A DNA stretch of 64,000 bases from Bradysia coprophila. Its lineage: Eukaryota; Arthropoda; Insecta; Diptera; Sciaridae. The stretch is from contig NW_023504014.1 in assembly GCF_014529535.1 (NCBI RefSeq), positions 2,108,001-2,172,000 on the forward strand, given 5' to 3'. Below the pieces are notes generated by a model that was not told the origin of the DNA, did not search any database, and was given only the letters and a program-made list of their open reading frames with translations. The translations under genes and the position numbers were made by a program. This document shows, one piece after another, positions 44,601 to 55,225 of this stretch; the stretch's first letter is position 1; the number at the start of each line of letters is the position of its first letter.

Positions 44601-47577
44601 ACGCCGCTATCTAAATGGCCAGTAAGTCTTATGTTCCATTTGCTTACGGTATTAGCATAGCTATTTTCCTAACTAATTAGTAAGTGGGGTTGTTTTTCGC
44701 GCAAGATGTGTATGTAGCAATGTAGCATCTACTACATATCTGTCAGTGTGTAGATTTACCACATTTTAATCATTTATATACTAAAACAGGTGTAAATACC
44801 AATTTGTTGACATTACAGTATATAAACATACGTTTCAAATGTTCAGAGATTCGGTAGCACGCAACCGGTGCTGTCGGCGAATAGAATTATTCTTATATTG
44901 CCTTTCGTATCCAATACAAGAATTTGCTATGATTGTTTGCACCGAAGTAAAGTCACGTAAAATTGAATCACATTCTTAAAACATTTTTTCTACTATTAAT
45001 CAGAAAAACGAATTTAGACAGTAAGTTGCCAGAACGGTGTGCTCATTGTTTAGTCTTTTATCAAAAGTTGTAGTTAATCTTTATTGTACCTAACCAGATT
45101 CAGGTATTTTCTTCTCTTATTTAAATAGTAGTGAAGCTTTAATTACCTGCACGAGACAACATATGGATGCGTTACTTCGAAATGGAATCCTCGGTATTTG
45201 GTTTTACGAGCAACAATTATATCGTTTAAAAAAATTGATAACACAATTGATATGACGTGTGTTGCAAATTCATTGCCATCAGAGTTTCACGATTTGTATT
45301 TCTTTCTCTAAAATATAAAATTGGTGCTGACGAATTGTTTGAATAATCGTCAGCACCGATTATTTGTACTGATTTTTTTTTGATGAATCAGTGAATTATA
45401 AAACATGTACTTCCCCCGGTGTTGCACCGCCTTAGATCGCGCAGTAATATGTTGATAATATCTAAGAATAGATCAGTGTCAAATAGCGGTTTCTTCTCTC
45501 AAAAAGTGTCAAATGAGTTGTCAATTTCACAAAGCTAACCTCAAAAGATGTTTCGTTCTCAGAGCCGCCCCTTGAAATGTATGAAAATTTGTGTGGCGTC
45601 TAACCATCCAATACTTTTTTTGTTCGATTTGAGGTTAGCTTTGTGAAAATGACAACTTATTTGACAGCTCAAACGACATTGACAATGATCTATTGGAGAA
45701 ATTATTAGACACCAAATAGTGTGCATCCAACGGACAATAGATCATTGTCAATGTCGTTTGAGCTGTCAAATAAGTTGTCATTTTCACAAAGCTAACCTCA
45801 AATCGAACAAAAAAAGTATTGGATGGTGAGACGCCACACAAATTTTCATACATTTCAAGGGGCGGCTCTGTGAACGAAACATCTTTTGAGGTTAGCTTTG
45901 TGAAATTGACAACTCATTTGACACTTTTTGAGAGAAGAAACCTCTATTTGACACTGATCTATAATAAAGTGAAAGAAACCCTTGCACACGATCTTGGCAT
46001 GTGATCCCCTCAACAGCTTTTGTTATGATTTTAAATTCAACACGTTCATCAATACGAAATATTTTATTATTTACCTGCAAATCGTATAATGTATCTGCAA
46101 TTTGTGAGCACATATTTACTCAACAAACTGCAGGTAATATGTTGTATGGAAACAGCAGGCAAATAAATTAAAATATTTGTATACATTCGCGTCTACGGTT
46201 GCTTGCGATGCTGGGAACATTAATTAGGTAACACTGAATCAATACACATACCGAGTGCATCCAAGTATTATACTTATATGTCAAAACTGTTCAGCTCCTC
46301 ATAATCACATGGTAATATTTTACGAGGTCGTATACTTCCAACAATCAATGGATATTTCTGCCAATTGTATTGATTGGTTACTGGTTAGTCGAGAACATGC
46401 GAATTTTCTCTATAATTGTGTTAGGCCCAACTAGAGAGATATCGAAATAGTGAAGACAAGCCGTTAATAATAATTCGTTTATTTATTGCGGTTGTTCCAC
46501 CTTTTTTTACCCTGCGTAAATTCATAATCCCAGACGTAATACAAAATGAGTGATCAAGTTCACTTCTAACAGTCAAACGTATTGCTGAGATGTTTTTGGT
46601 GCAAATTTTACTCATCCACATTAACATATCTTTGCTGTACAACAAACAGCTACATAGAAATATTAACCTAAGAATATTATATTTGCATGCTTTGGTTTTC
46701 CCTAGGATCGAAAGTGGCTCTTTACACACCTAGGGAAAACAAGAAAATTGGTTTTGATTTTGAAATCATGTAATATTACTGCCATTTAAGGGGAGCATCG
46801 AGGCTTGCCCTTAAATACCAGTAAGATATTTTATCTGTCTAGAACGATAATCTCGAGCTTATCCCTCTAGGGAGTTTTTGTTTATCTCGATATGTCTGTT
46901 CTCGACAGATAAAATATGATATGCACCTATTGCCAGACTGTTATTTTGACGTGTAGGCATTATGACCCACGCCTTCGGCTAGGGCAATAATGTCCTACAC
47001 GTCAAAATACCAATCTTGGCAACAGGTGCATAATATATATTATTGTAAGCGAAAAAAAGACAACAAAATAGGGGAATGACATATTTGACACATGACAGAA
47101 GAATAATTTTCTTTTACGCATCACAGTTGAATAATTTTGAGAGGAAAACAAAGCACGTACACTATCAAATCCATTACAGAACTCAGGATAAAAAGTTGAA
47201 AAGTTTCGTGTGAATTTTTTTGATCCGAGGCGAAGCCGAGCAGTGGGTTTTAAAAGGGAAATCCAAAAGTTTCCAATGGTAGATTATATGAACTATAATA
47301 CTTTCCTATTCCGCTGCAGTCTTTCACGCTTTTAACCAAACAAATTTTTAAAACACTATTTTTACTAACTAACACGCCCTTTAGGTAAAAATTACTTACA
47401 TCGCATGCCAAGAAATTAATCGAAAAGTAAAAGTTTTGCGAACAACATCCTATTTTCGGCTTTGCTGACATTTGCAGATATTTCGACGAAATCGTCTGCC
47501 GAAAAAACTTATAGTACCTTCTAACATAAATTTTATTCTCTTTCTGTTGTAGATGTAGTCAATGTGTTTGGCGATAA
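41620..47577 (+). CDS. drm: Drumstick (odd-skipped family zinc-finger protein), two exons
   Basis: Exon 1 (41620-41840) and exon 2 (47553-47577) join in phase (AG|A) to exactly 81 residues, the length I recall for Drosophila Drumstick. The start [18 protein letters not shown] and ending RCSQCVWR match my memory of that protein. Finger 1 is a C2H2 finger with C28, C31, H44 and H48. Finger 2 has C57, C60, H73 and C78, so it is of the C2HC kind. The family (odd, sob, bowl, drm) acts in leg-joint, foregut/hindgut and segment patterning; Drm lacks the extra fingers of its relatives and works by binding Lines, relieving its inhibition of Bowl. The donor is GTAAGC and the acceptor TTTCTGTTGTAG. The 5712-bp intron holds at least six repeat elements. 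The last exon codes only 8 residues, so gene finders could easily miss it. Confidence 0.97.
42211..42480. mobile_element. MITE in the drm intron (270 bp, long inverted repeats)
   Basis: ATGTAAATTAACGCACTATT at the left equals the inverted right end in 18 of 20 bases. Pairing continues through AGCTCAGTAATATC and CATTGTCGTGA for about 90 bp. Non-coding, within drm intron 1, about 370 bp after the donor. Confidence 0.8.
42721..42910. mobile_element. Inverted-repeat element in the drm intron, family H (copy 2)
   Basis: ACAGTGTTTAAGGAGAGCGA at the left is exactly inverted at 42891-42910. The inside keeps CTGGTCTCGG, GTCAAAATGAG and TTTAACTGG words of the foldback at 31631-32006. Total 190 bp, non-coding. 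Confidence 0.8.
42911..45319. other. Interior of the drm intron: minor repeats only
   Basis: A hairpin at 44530-44600 (GACGTATCGTGTCAAAATTG and the inverse around TGTCAATTTTGACAC) and a single arm of family I at 44670-44720 are the only structures seen. No open frame of interest. Confidence 0.35.
45320..45360. repeat. 41-bp hairpin in the drm intron
   Basis: ATTGGTGCTGACGA is answered by TCGTCAGCACCGAT, leaving a 13-base loop. One mismatch (T against C) in 14 pairs. It resembles the 43-bp element at 19124 in scale, but I found no target duplication. It could be a remnant of a MITE or a transcribed stem. Confidence 0.7.
45468..45963. mobile_element. Large near-perfect nested palindrome (496 bp) in the drm intron
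   Basis: Arms 45468-45695 and 45735-45963 (about 228 bp each) are complementary with only a handful of differences; the loop is 39 bp. Each arm contains its own inverted pair (TTTCACAAAGCTAACCTCAA and the inverse TTTGAGGTTAGCTTTGTGAA), so the transcript could fold as one long stem or as two stems. No coding potential. The high arm identity points to recent formation or ongoing gene conversion. Confidence 0.92.
45964..46920. other. Interior of the drm intron, no gene seen
   Basis: A CCTAGGATCGAAAGTGGCTC and ACCTAGGGAAAACAAG stretch at 46700-46745 belongs to the words of repeat family B. Short inverted words flank the palindrome that follows at 46921. Confidence 0.35.
46921..47031. mobile_element. 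Palindromic MITE, family C (copy 2), in the drm intron
   Basis: TGCACCTATTGCCAGACTGT on the left and the inverse AATCTTGGCAACAGGTGCA on the right, with inner arms holding TGACGTGTAGG and CCTACACGTCA. It is the counterpart of 2238-2358. A half copy of family A (CAGAACTCAGGATAAAAAGT) follows at 47175. Confidence 0.75.
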
Positions 47578-47888
47578 CTTGGTTACACTCAGTGACGGTG
47601 AAGGGCAATTTAAAATGGGGCGGACTATGTATATTGGCGGCTGTCTAGAAAAAACGCAATTATTTATACGTAAGCAAAGTTTGATTTCAATAATTTACTA
47701 AGAGTAACATTTTCTTATATTAGACTTAAAACACTAAGTCGCCGTGAAAACAATGACTTAATCATCACTTCACATTAAATTAATTTTATTTGTTTGGTAA
47801 TGTCGAAAACACATTAGCAATTTTGCTTTGATGAAATCGACATCTATACTGCGTTTTCCATTGTAATCTAATATTCACCACAGCTCAG
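47578..47888 (+). other. Probable start of the drm 3' UTR
   Basis: DNA behind the drm stop codon, non-coding. No canonical AATAAA within 300 bp; an ATTAAA lies at about 47775 and an AATAAA at 48200-48205, so the 3' end is undecided. Confidence 0.35.
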
Positions 47889-48007
47889 GCCGAAAACACA
47901 CGAGCCATTTTGCGTTGACAATTATGATGCGTTTTCCATGAATTATAATGGAAAACGCACCGCAATTGTCGATCCCATCAACGCAAAATTGCTCGTGTGT
48001 TTTCGGC
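47889..48007. mobile_element. Near-perfect palindrome (119 bp)
   Basis: GCCGAAAACACACGAGC, ATTTTGCGTTGA and ATGCGTTTTCCAT on the left are each answered in reverse on the right, around a short GAATTATA centre. Flanking bases differ (CTCAG left, TTAAA right), so no target duplication is evident. Confidence 0.75.
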
Positions 48008-49688
48008 TTAAACATTTTCATGAATGGATCCGAACTTCGTTGATGGATCTCTGCGTCCGATTTGTTCGCTTCAAATTTAATCAACGGCATGTGCCGAAAC
48101 GAATTATAAATTTTATAATGACAACAAGTTGTGTTGGATTTGAATATTGTTATAAAAACCAACACGAGCATTTTTATGCATCTTCAACTCGAAAACCATA
48201 ATAAATATTATGAGACACGCGAGCGCAAGATATATTTACAGACGAAGAGGGAAAAAAAACAAAGAAAAATATTAAAATGTCAACATCATAAAAATCCTAA
48301 CTCTTCTTCCAAATGGTATAATTATACCCCATAACCGCCTCTATTGTAATTTTTAATGAATGCATTTTTATGTTTACCGAAATTAAATTATTATGACTGT
48401 CATTGTTGCATCTCTCTTTGAGATCTCACCGGTTAGTTACCACATCTGTAGGTTGTTGTTGTCTTATATCTTATTTCGTTGTGTTTTTCATGTGTTGAAG
48501 TTGAGCATAACTCAAAATTTATTCAGATGTGGAATTGGAATAATAAAACCAAAATTTTTCGTTAAATTGGGAAAAGATAACGCATTCGTATTGATTTTCG
48601 GTTTGAACAGTTTGAAGCCAGCGACAAAAAAAAATGGAATCGAATTTCATTGATAAATCGAACAAAAATATGACAGCAGGTCCTGTGAGCGACATATTGG
48701 AAGAAAGTATGAAATGATTGCCTTTCATTAACCACAGAACTTAGTGACATATTTTTGGCCGAGACAAATCATTTTATTTTCACCATGAAGCCATGATGGC
48801 TCATAGAAGCCAACATGATCTACATTTTTGTACATTTACACAAAAGTGAGTCATAAGGACAAACAAATGTCGGGAGGAGAACCACTTAGATGATCGACAT
48901 GATCAGATCAACCAATTGTTAATTCACCTGTTACAGACGGCTGTCATCTGTTATCGACAGCGACAGTAATAATAAACGATGGGCTAAAGAAGTCTTATTA
49001 TAGCAAAAAGCATGTTCAAAACAAATGAAGTAAAAGATTTTTGAAATCAATCTATGAAAATCTTCGATCAAATGAAGTAATAGATCAGATAGTTAATCTG
49101 TTAATATGCTTGCCGTCTGTGACATGTTAAGTGATTAAAAAGTGATGATCTATGTTAATCGTCGTAAATTAGTTTTTAGTCGTAATAAATCAACGTAAAA
49201 TAGCGATTGACCCATATTAATGACCGGAAAGGTCATTGATTGGTCGAGATCAAATTTTTGATTAATCAAAGTGGTTCACCTCGAAGAAAGTTTGTTTAGA
49301 TTGTGCACAGAATAAAATGTATAAAAATACCGCCACGCTACTAGCATCGTTTGTCAAACGCGAGGGACAGACAATTATAAAAAATCTTTTGTCAGTCAAA
49401 AAAGCTCCTTAGAAAACTAAAAAATTATTTCATCACAAAATCCTCAAAATGGAACACAATCTTCGGAAAACTAAAGAAAATCGTTGGAAATCCAAGACGA
49501 AAGAAATGCAAAGCATATTCTGATACCATCAGCCTCCAAACAGTTTCTACGTTAATGCTAGGAGTAGTGCTATGCCTCTTCCCGTTTATACGAGCATGTA
49601 ACCACATAACTGTTAAATAAGTAAAGAAGAAACATGACTTCGACATCAATGATTGGAAAAATAGCTCATGCACTCAATGAAAGTCTAG
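48008..49688. other. Intergenic, no gene seen
   Basis: AT-rich DNA with short open frames only. Contains repeated small words around ATCAATCT/AGATTGAT and CATGATC but no element that can be delimited. Confidence 0.3.
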
Positions 49689-49823
49689 AACAGGTATGGT
49701 CGATCGGCGAATTCGTCTTAAACGCACTCACATTTTATGTCAAAATAATATGAAAATGAGTGCGTTTAAGTACGAAAATCAAATTTTTATGTTCTCCGGG
49801 CGGACAATAGACCATACCTGTTT
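49689..49823. mobile_element. MITE, family F (copy 2, 135 bp)
   Basis: AACAGGTATGGTC at the left is inverted at the right end (GACCATACCTGTT overlap). Inner arms TAAACGCACTCACATTTT and AAAATGAGTGCGTTTA also pair. It is related to 23538-23615. Confidence 0.75.
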
Positions 49824-51332
49824 TACAATTTCATTGCATGCACTAATGTTAAATGGATCGTGTTCTAAATGGAATATTGTAAGAATGTTCTTTCCCGAAT
49901 GCATTCGCTCGCTTGGCCATAACAAATGTTTAACATACACATAAATTAACATAAAATGTTTAATGATGCACATACCTAATTGAGTTATTTTCCATAATTT
50001 TACCGCGTATTAACGTAAGAATTTTCCATTTTATTTTGTTGCAGGACATCACACATGGATGCATACCGAAGATACTAAAAAATACACGCACACACACACG
50101 CACTTAAGAAAGAAATATATAATGACAAAGGTCCGCTACGATATGTACATAATAATAAAATTCCTTAAATTTATTTTCAGATATTTTTTTTGTTTGTTTT
50201 TAATTTAATTATTGTCTATAAATAATTTAAAAGAAGAAGAAGAAACGATAAAAGATACAAGCGAAGTGTAATGAGTTTTAATTTATATATTTTGTAAGCA
50301 TAAACGACGTGATTATGCCTCTATACAGCACCTACGATATGTGTATAATGGCGAAACAAAAAAGCAGAGAAAAGAATAATAATCATCAACATTTGCGCCG
50401 TTTTATTACATCGCAATATGTGACCATTAAAAAAAGCTGTGCATCTCATCTTCTATAAAGTAGGTTTACACCGTTTTTAAACATTACACTTACGTAAAGG
50501 CACATTAAAATCACTTACTAAAGTTCGAAAACATGTTAATAAAACTTATTAAAATCAAAATATTAATTTCATTAATTGTCAATATTGCCATTCAACGATT
50601 TACAAACAAAAAAATATTTAATTTTATTATTGCCGTTGCGCTTGTACTTTATACTTTATTGAATGGACACTGTTACATGGAAAATACCGGTTTCATTTCA
50701 ATTTAATTACAAAAATAATTATTCCATTATTATATCATGATCGCTCGGTATGCTATGCATCATTGGATATCAATTTTCCTTCTCTGTTTCTCGTGTGATT
50801 CCCATTTCCACCACGGCGAATTATATACGAAAAAGAAAGACACGAAACACTGCTGTCTACCGACGACGACGCAACAATATTCATACACACAATGATATGA
50901 GTACATTTTTGGAAAGAACAATTAAGTTCAAACTTTTTGATCTTTCGCTAAGAAGCTCATTGATCAATTTCGTGGAATGTAACACAAAAACTTGAAAAAA
51001 TGATTTCAGTTGTTTTGTTTTAAATTGACATGTTTTCCTCGCATTTTGTGCAATTGTTCAAGCGCCACTCTTGCATGCATTGTCCTTAATTTACCACATT
51101 CGAAATTTAGTGAATCGAATCGAATTTTTATGAAGACTGAGTAATTTACTTTTTTGGCGACCGCGTTAACTAATCAATCAATCAGGGCAACTACGGGGCC
51201 TAGCCCATTTACCTACTATCTGCTATATTGTCCTTGAAACCAAACTTGAATACCAGTTTTGCATAGTCTCACAGTGATAGCGCAAAAGATCTAAATTTCT
51301 GATGGAACTGCAACTCATGAAGATCTGGAGAT
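49824..51332. other. Intergenic, very AT-rich
   Basis: A CA dinucleotide tract lies at about 50088-50100. Otherwise long A/T runs; no long open frame and no inverted repeat seen. It could be a long 3' UTR or spacer. Confidence 0.3.
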
Positions 51333-51806
51333 GGATTACGGCATCAGTTCTATTTTCTCAATTCTACCTGATAGAGTACGATTCACTCTTTTGCTGAAAG
51401 ATGTCGCTGCAAAAAAGCCAACGTCAGCAGAAAAATAATTAATTTTTTACTCGACGGATCTTAGTCAAACAAAATGCCATCGTAAAGCACATGACCTCAG
51501 GAATCAGTTTTCAAATATCGGCTTGGCGATAAGAGACTTACAAAAGGATATGATGAAACGGTAGCAAACGTTTTTCAAACTCTTTAATATATCCAAGAGA
51601 ATAAAGGACTGATTAAAAGACTGTTGCGGAGTCATGGGGTCATGTCCTATAATATTACAGTTGACTAGAATACGTCGAGTAAAAAATTAATTATTTTTCT
51701 GCTGACGTTGGCTTTCAACGACATCTTAATAGTAAAATAGTGAACCGTACCCTATCAGGTGGAATTGACATAAAGTAGAGGAAATGTAATTAATGACGTA
51801 ATCCCT
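51333..51806. mobile_element. Foldback element (474 bp, arms about 120 bp)
   Basis: The left arm (GGATTACGGCATCAG ... CTACCTGATAGAGTACG ... GCCAACGTCAGCAGAAAAAT) pairs with the right arm from TTTACTCGACG-inverse at 51676 to GACGTAATCCC at 51806. The block GCCAACGTCAGCAGAAAAAT is identical in both arms. The 210-bp middle is unique and non-coding. Confidence 0.8.
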
Positions 51807-52800
51807 CTGCCGTGGAGATGGTTGTGAACGTTGTACAAGTTTCTCAAGACTGTATTTCGTGAAGAGATTATTTCCGAAGTTGTGTTGTTTATTGGTTACA
51901 TACAAAAATTCAAAGCAATTCCTCTCCTAGTAACGAAAATCATCCAGTGAAGAAGAAAAATAATCGAATTTATTGCCATTACACTTCAAACGAAATTAGA
52001 CAAAAACAACATTCAGTGAACCTCAATTTAAAATTTAAAGCTCTAATCAAATCAAATTTTAGATAAGAAAACGCAAAATATAAAATATTAAATTTAGATT
52101 TATAACGAAAAATGACGAAGAAGCAACTACTATTATACTTTAATTATGTTTTATTTAAGCCGTGCTTAGAATAGATTCTAGTCTGCAGCTATATATTTGG
52201 ATAATATAATTTAAAAGCAAAAAAATTATCAATCAAAAATGAACAAAAAAAAAATTAATTAAACAAAGAAGAAGAAAAAATGTTCCAATTTATTTATCTC
52301 ATCATCTTAAGTATCAAAAATATATTCCTCTTAGAATTGTTAAACTATTTGTCGCAATTTAACTTTCCACATTTTATTTTCATATAAATCAACCGCATCT
52401 AACACAAATTCTAATATTTTTCTTTGATTTTCCGATGTATTGTCAATCACAGTTGAAAGCATAATTTAAAAAAAAAAAAAAACTCAAAATCCTACACCAC
52501 AAATAATATTGTATACAATTTTGTAAAATTTCCTATATATTTTATGATAAATTTATTAAAAATATAAATAACAAAAATGAGCGTTTCAATTGCAAACACC
52601 CGGACTGAAGAAAAAAAATATCACCTGTCTCGCTCTCACTCTAATATTTTTCGGAATAACATGAAACATGAAACTATACACTCTTTTGCACACGTAAAAC
52701 ATCCCACTGTCGTATCTCAGCTGATTTCCTTGGTTTGCCATTTGAAATAAAATACGAAATGAGAGAAATCAGATAAACGGAGAGAGTAACAACTGTGACA
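51807..52800. other. Intergenic, very AT-rich
   Basis: Long runs of A and T, no open frames, no inverted repeats seen up to the foldback element that starts at 52801. Confidence 0.3.
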
Positions 52801-53882
52801 GCTCACATACAAAATAGTGTAGTCGATAACGCAAATTCTGTTAAGGAACGTTTACCGAGCGAGTTCCGGCAAACGAGTGATTGGAGGTTGTTGGGTACAT
52901 CGAAGCAACAATTTTCTGAAGAAGAGACAAAAAATTACTCCTCGTCCTTCCCCTCCCCTTCAAAGTTTAAATGCAGAGGTGCCTTTGTCGAATTATTGAC
53001 AGGGCTGTGTGAAACGGAGAGATACGTGTGATAGCTCATTTTAAAGGTAAAGGTTCAAAGTCTTCGATTTCCTCGCCTTCAGGAAAATTTGAACCACCCT
53101 CACATGCTTGTGATGGAGTATGAAATACCAAAATGACTTCCTTAGCTTTCTCCTTTAGTTAGCAAATCATTTTGGAGTTGTGTACTCCATCACAAGCATG
53201 AATGAGTGGTTCAAATTTTCCTGAAGGCGAGGAAATCGAAAAATGTTATTGAAAAATGGACAAAAATGACGTTTTAAACATGTTTAAAGACGTAAATTTT
53301 GTGTTTCTATGTATTTCTTACGATTTCAAAGCAATTTAAACAAGAAAATCAAAAAAAAAAAAATTGACCAAAAAACCGGTCTAAAAATCCTATGCGAAAC
53401 CATGGAATTTTTTCATGAAAAATCAATGTGGCGCCTACACTTTGCAAAATACAATTATACTTTCTTCGACAAAATTGTAGCAGATGACACAGAGAACAAT
53501 ATTACCAAAAAAAATGTTTTACTTCGGAACATATTTAAGAAATTATTTAACTTTAACCTTAAATTTAAAACATCAATTTGAAGAAAAGTCGGAAAAGTCT
53601 TAAACGATTTGGAAAATTCGGAAAATCTAACTGCGCCAAAAAAAAACTTTGAACCTTTACCTTTAAAATGAGCTATCACACGTATCTCTCCGTTACACAG
53701 CCCTGTCAATAATTCGACAAAGACACCTCTGCATTTAAACTTTGAAGGGGTGGGGAGGGGAAGGACGAGGAGGAATTTTTTGTCTCTTCTTCAGAAAATT
53801 GTTTCTTCGATGTACCCAACAACTCGTTTGCCGGAACTCGCTCGGTAAACGTTCATTGCGTTATCGACTACATGACGTGAGC
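52801..53882. mobile_element. Long foldback element (1.08 kb) with nested palindrome
   Basis: Arms 52801-53062 and 53647-53882 are about 240-260 bp, paired from GCTCAC...GTAGTCGATAACGCAA to GGTAAAGGTTCAAAG. A second palindrome (CGATTTCCTCGCCTTCAGGA and inverse, 53063-53240) sits just inside the left arm. The rest of the core carries open frames without recognisable family. There is no transposase, so it is non-autonomous. A retrotransposon tail abuts its right end at about 53909. Confidence 0.85.
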
Positions 53883-53908
53883 AAAGTAGTAAGACAAGAA
53901 AAGCTCGA

Positions 53909-54695
53909 CATTTTTTTTTATTTTTTTTTTTTATTTATTCATTTCATCAATGGCAACATGCCCTTTGACTACTTACATTTACAATTGTTTACATTACAAG
54001 ATAAAAAGGACAAGATTTATATAACACAAAAAAACATGACGTTTAAAAGCAGCGGGTAGTTCTGGTTTGTGTGACCAAGGAATAAGGACCAAGAAGATGC
54101 GTTTTGCGTCAACGAGCCACCTGGAAAAGAACGGATTAGCGAGAGCCAATCGACTAGATAGGCTCGGTTTTGCACAAGTCGATGAGACTTGGAGTTTAAT
54201 ATTTAGAAGTCGTGAGACCAGATTATACTAATCGTTACGGATTAGAGAGAGAACCATTGGTTCATAATTGCATAATTGCAAGATTAAATCAGTGTAAATC
54301 ATGATATCTTGGTCTTACCGTTCAATTTGATTGGAATCTTCAACATCTTTACAGTCGCTTTGAATGATTCACGCGGCATGCCCTGGAACCAAAGCTGTGA
54401 GAAACGGTTAAATTCTTTGCACATGTTATTTATCGGTTCATGATAGCCATACTGTGATCATCAACAAGAAGAAAATCATCAGGGTGAGGGTTTAAAACCA
54501 TCTTCCTAGCTATCTGAGGGGCGTCAAGATTTCCGTTTAGAAGATCAGAAGCGAATAGAGCACACGCATTAACTCTACGTCGAGCTAGCGGTTCAACATT
54601 GATCGTTTCACACCTGTTGATATACGGTGGAAGTCTGTGGTTTTCGTCGTAAGGCAAAATTTCGTATGCCGACACAACAACTGATTGTACATATG
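53909..54695 (-). mobile_element. 5'-truncated non-LTR retrotransposon, fragment 1
   Basis: Read on the minus strand. Codons from 54675 downward give LPPYINRCETINVEPLARRR and NACALFASDLLNGNLDAPQI, then a +1/-1 shift near 54445 leads into YGYHEPINNMCKEFNRFSQL and WFQGMPRESFKATVKM, stopping at 54299-54301. These are the far C-terminal parts of reverse transcriptase ORFs in jockey/CR1-like elements (LPPY..R..LL and NYG..EPI..M motifs). The 3' UTR runs to an A-rich tail, seen as T-runs at 53909-53935 after TCATTTCATCAATGGCAACA. Dead: 5' truncated, frameshifted, no catalytic part. Confidence 0.8.
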
Positions 54696-54960
54696 TATGT
54701 ATTGGTTTGCCTTACAGATGAAACAACGGAAATTCAATATCAACGGCTCTCTGCACTTGCCTCTTGTACAAGCACACACACTCAAACAATCATGACTCAC
54801 TTACTTGATCCAGGTTTGTAATTTTCAAGGTTCTGAAAGAACAGATTAAGACACTTCTTAGTTGATCACTAGTTTTGTGATACTGGTAGTAGCAATAGCG
54901 ATAAAAAGCTTAAAAGTTGAGTTTACGTGTGACTCGGTAATCCCGAATTTTTCACTGCTT

Positions 54961-55206
54961 AAAAAATTTCGTCAACATCCGCCCAGTATGTATGAAATGG
55001 GTGGCAGTCAGGTTCATTTCTGCCTTACTTCGGATATGCCAACGTCTGATATGTATATCAGTACATACATACGAGTTACACGAATAGTCACGAGCAGTAT
55101 GTATATACATGTCAGACGTTGGAATATACATATCCGAAGTAAGGCAGAAATGACGCTGTCTGCCAGCCATTTCATCAATACTGGACGAATGTTGACGAAT
55201 TTTTTT
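54961..55206. mobile_element. Palindromic MITE between retroelement fragments (246 bp)
   Basis: AATTTCGTCAACATCCG, ATTTCTGCCTTACTTCGGAT and CCAACGTCTGA on the left arm are inverted on the right arm (arms about 100 bp, roughly 85-90 per cent alike by eye). The centre is rich in TACATA/TATGTA words. Non-coding. Confidence 0.8.
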
Positions 55207-55225
55207 ATCAGTTTTGTACTTAACT

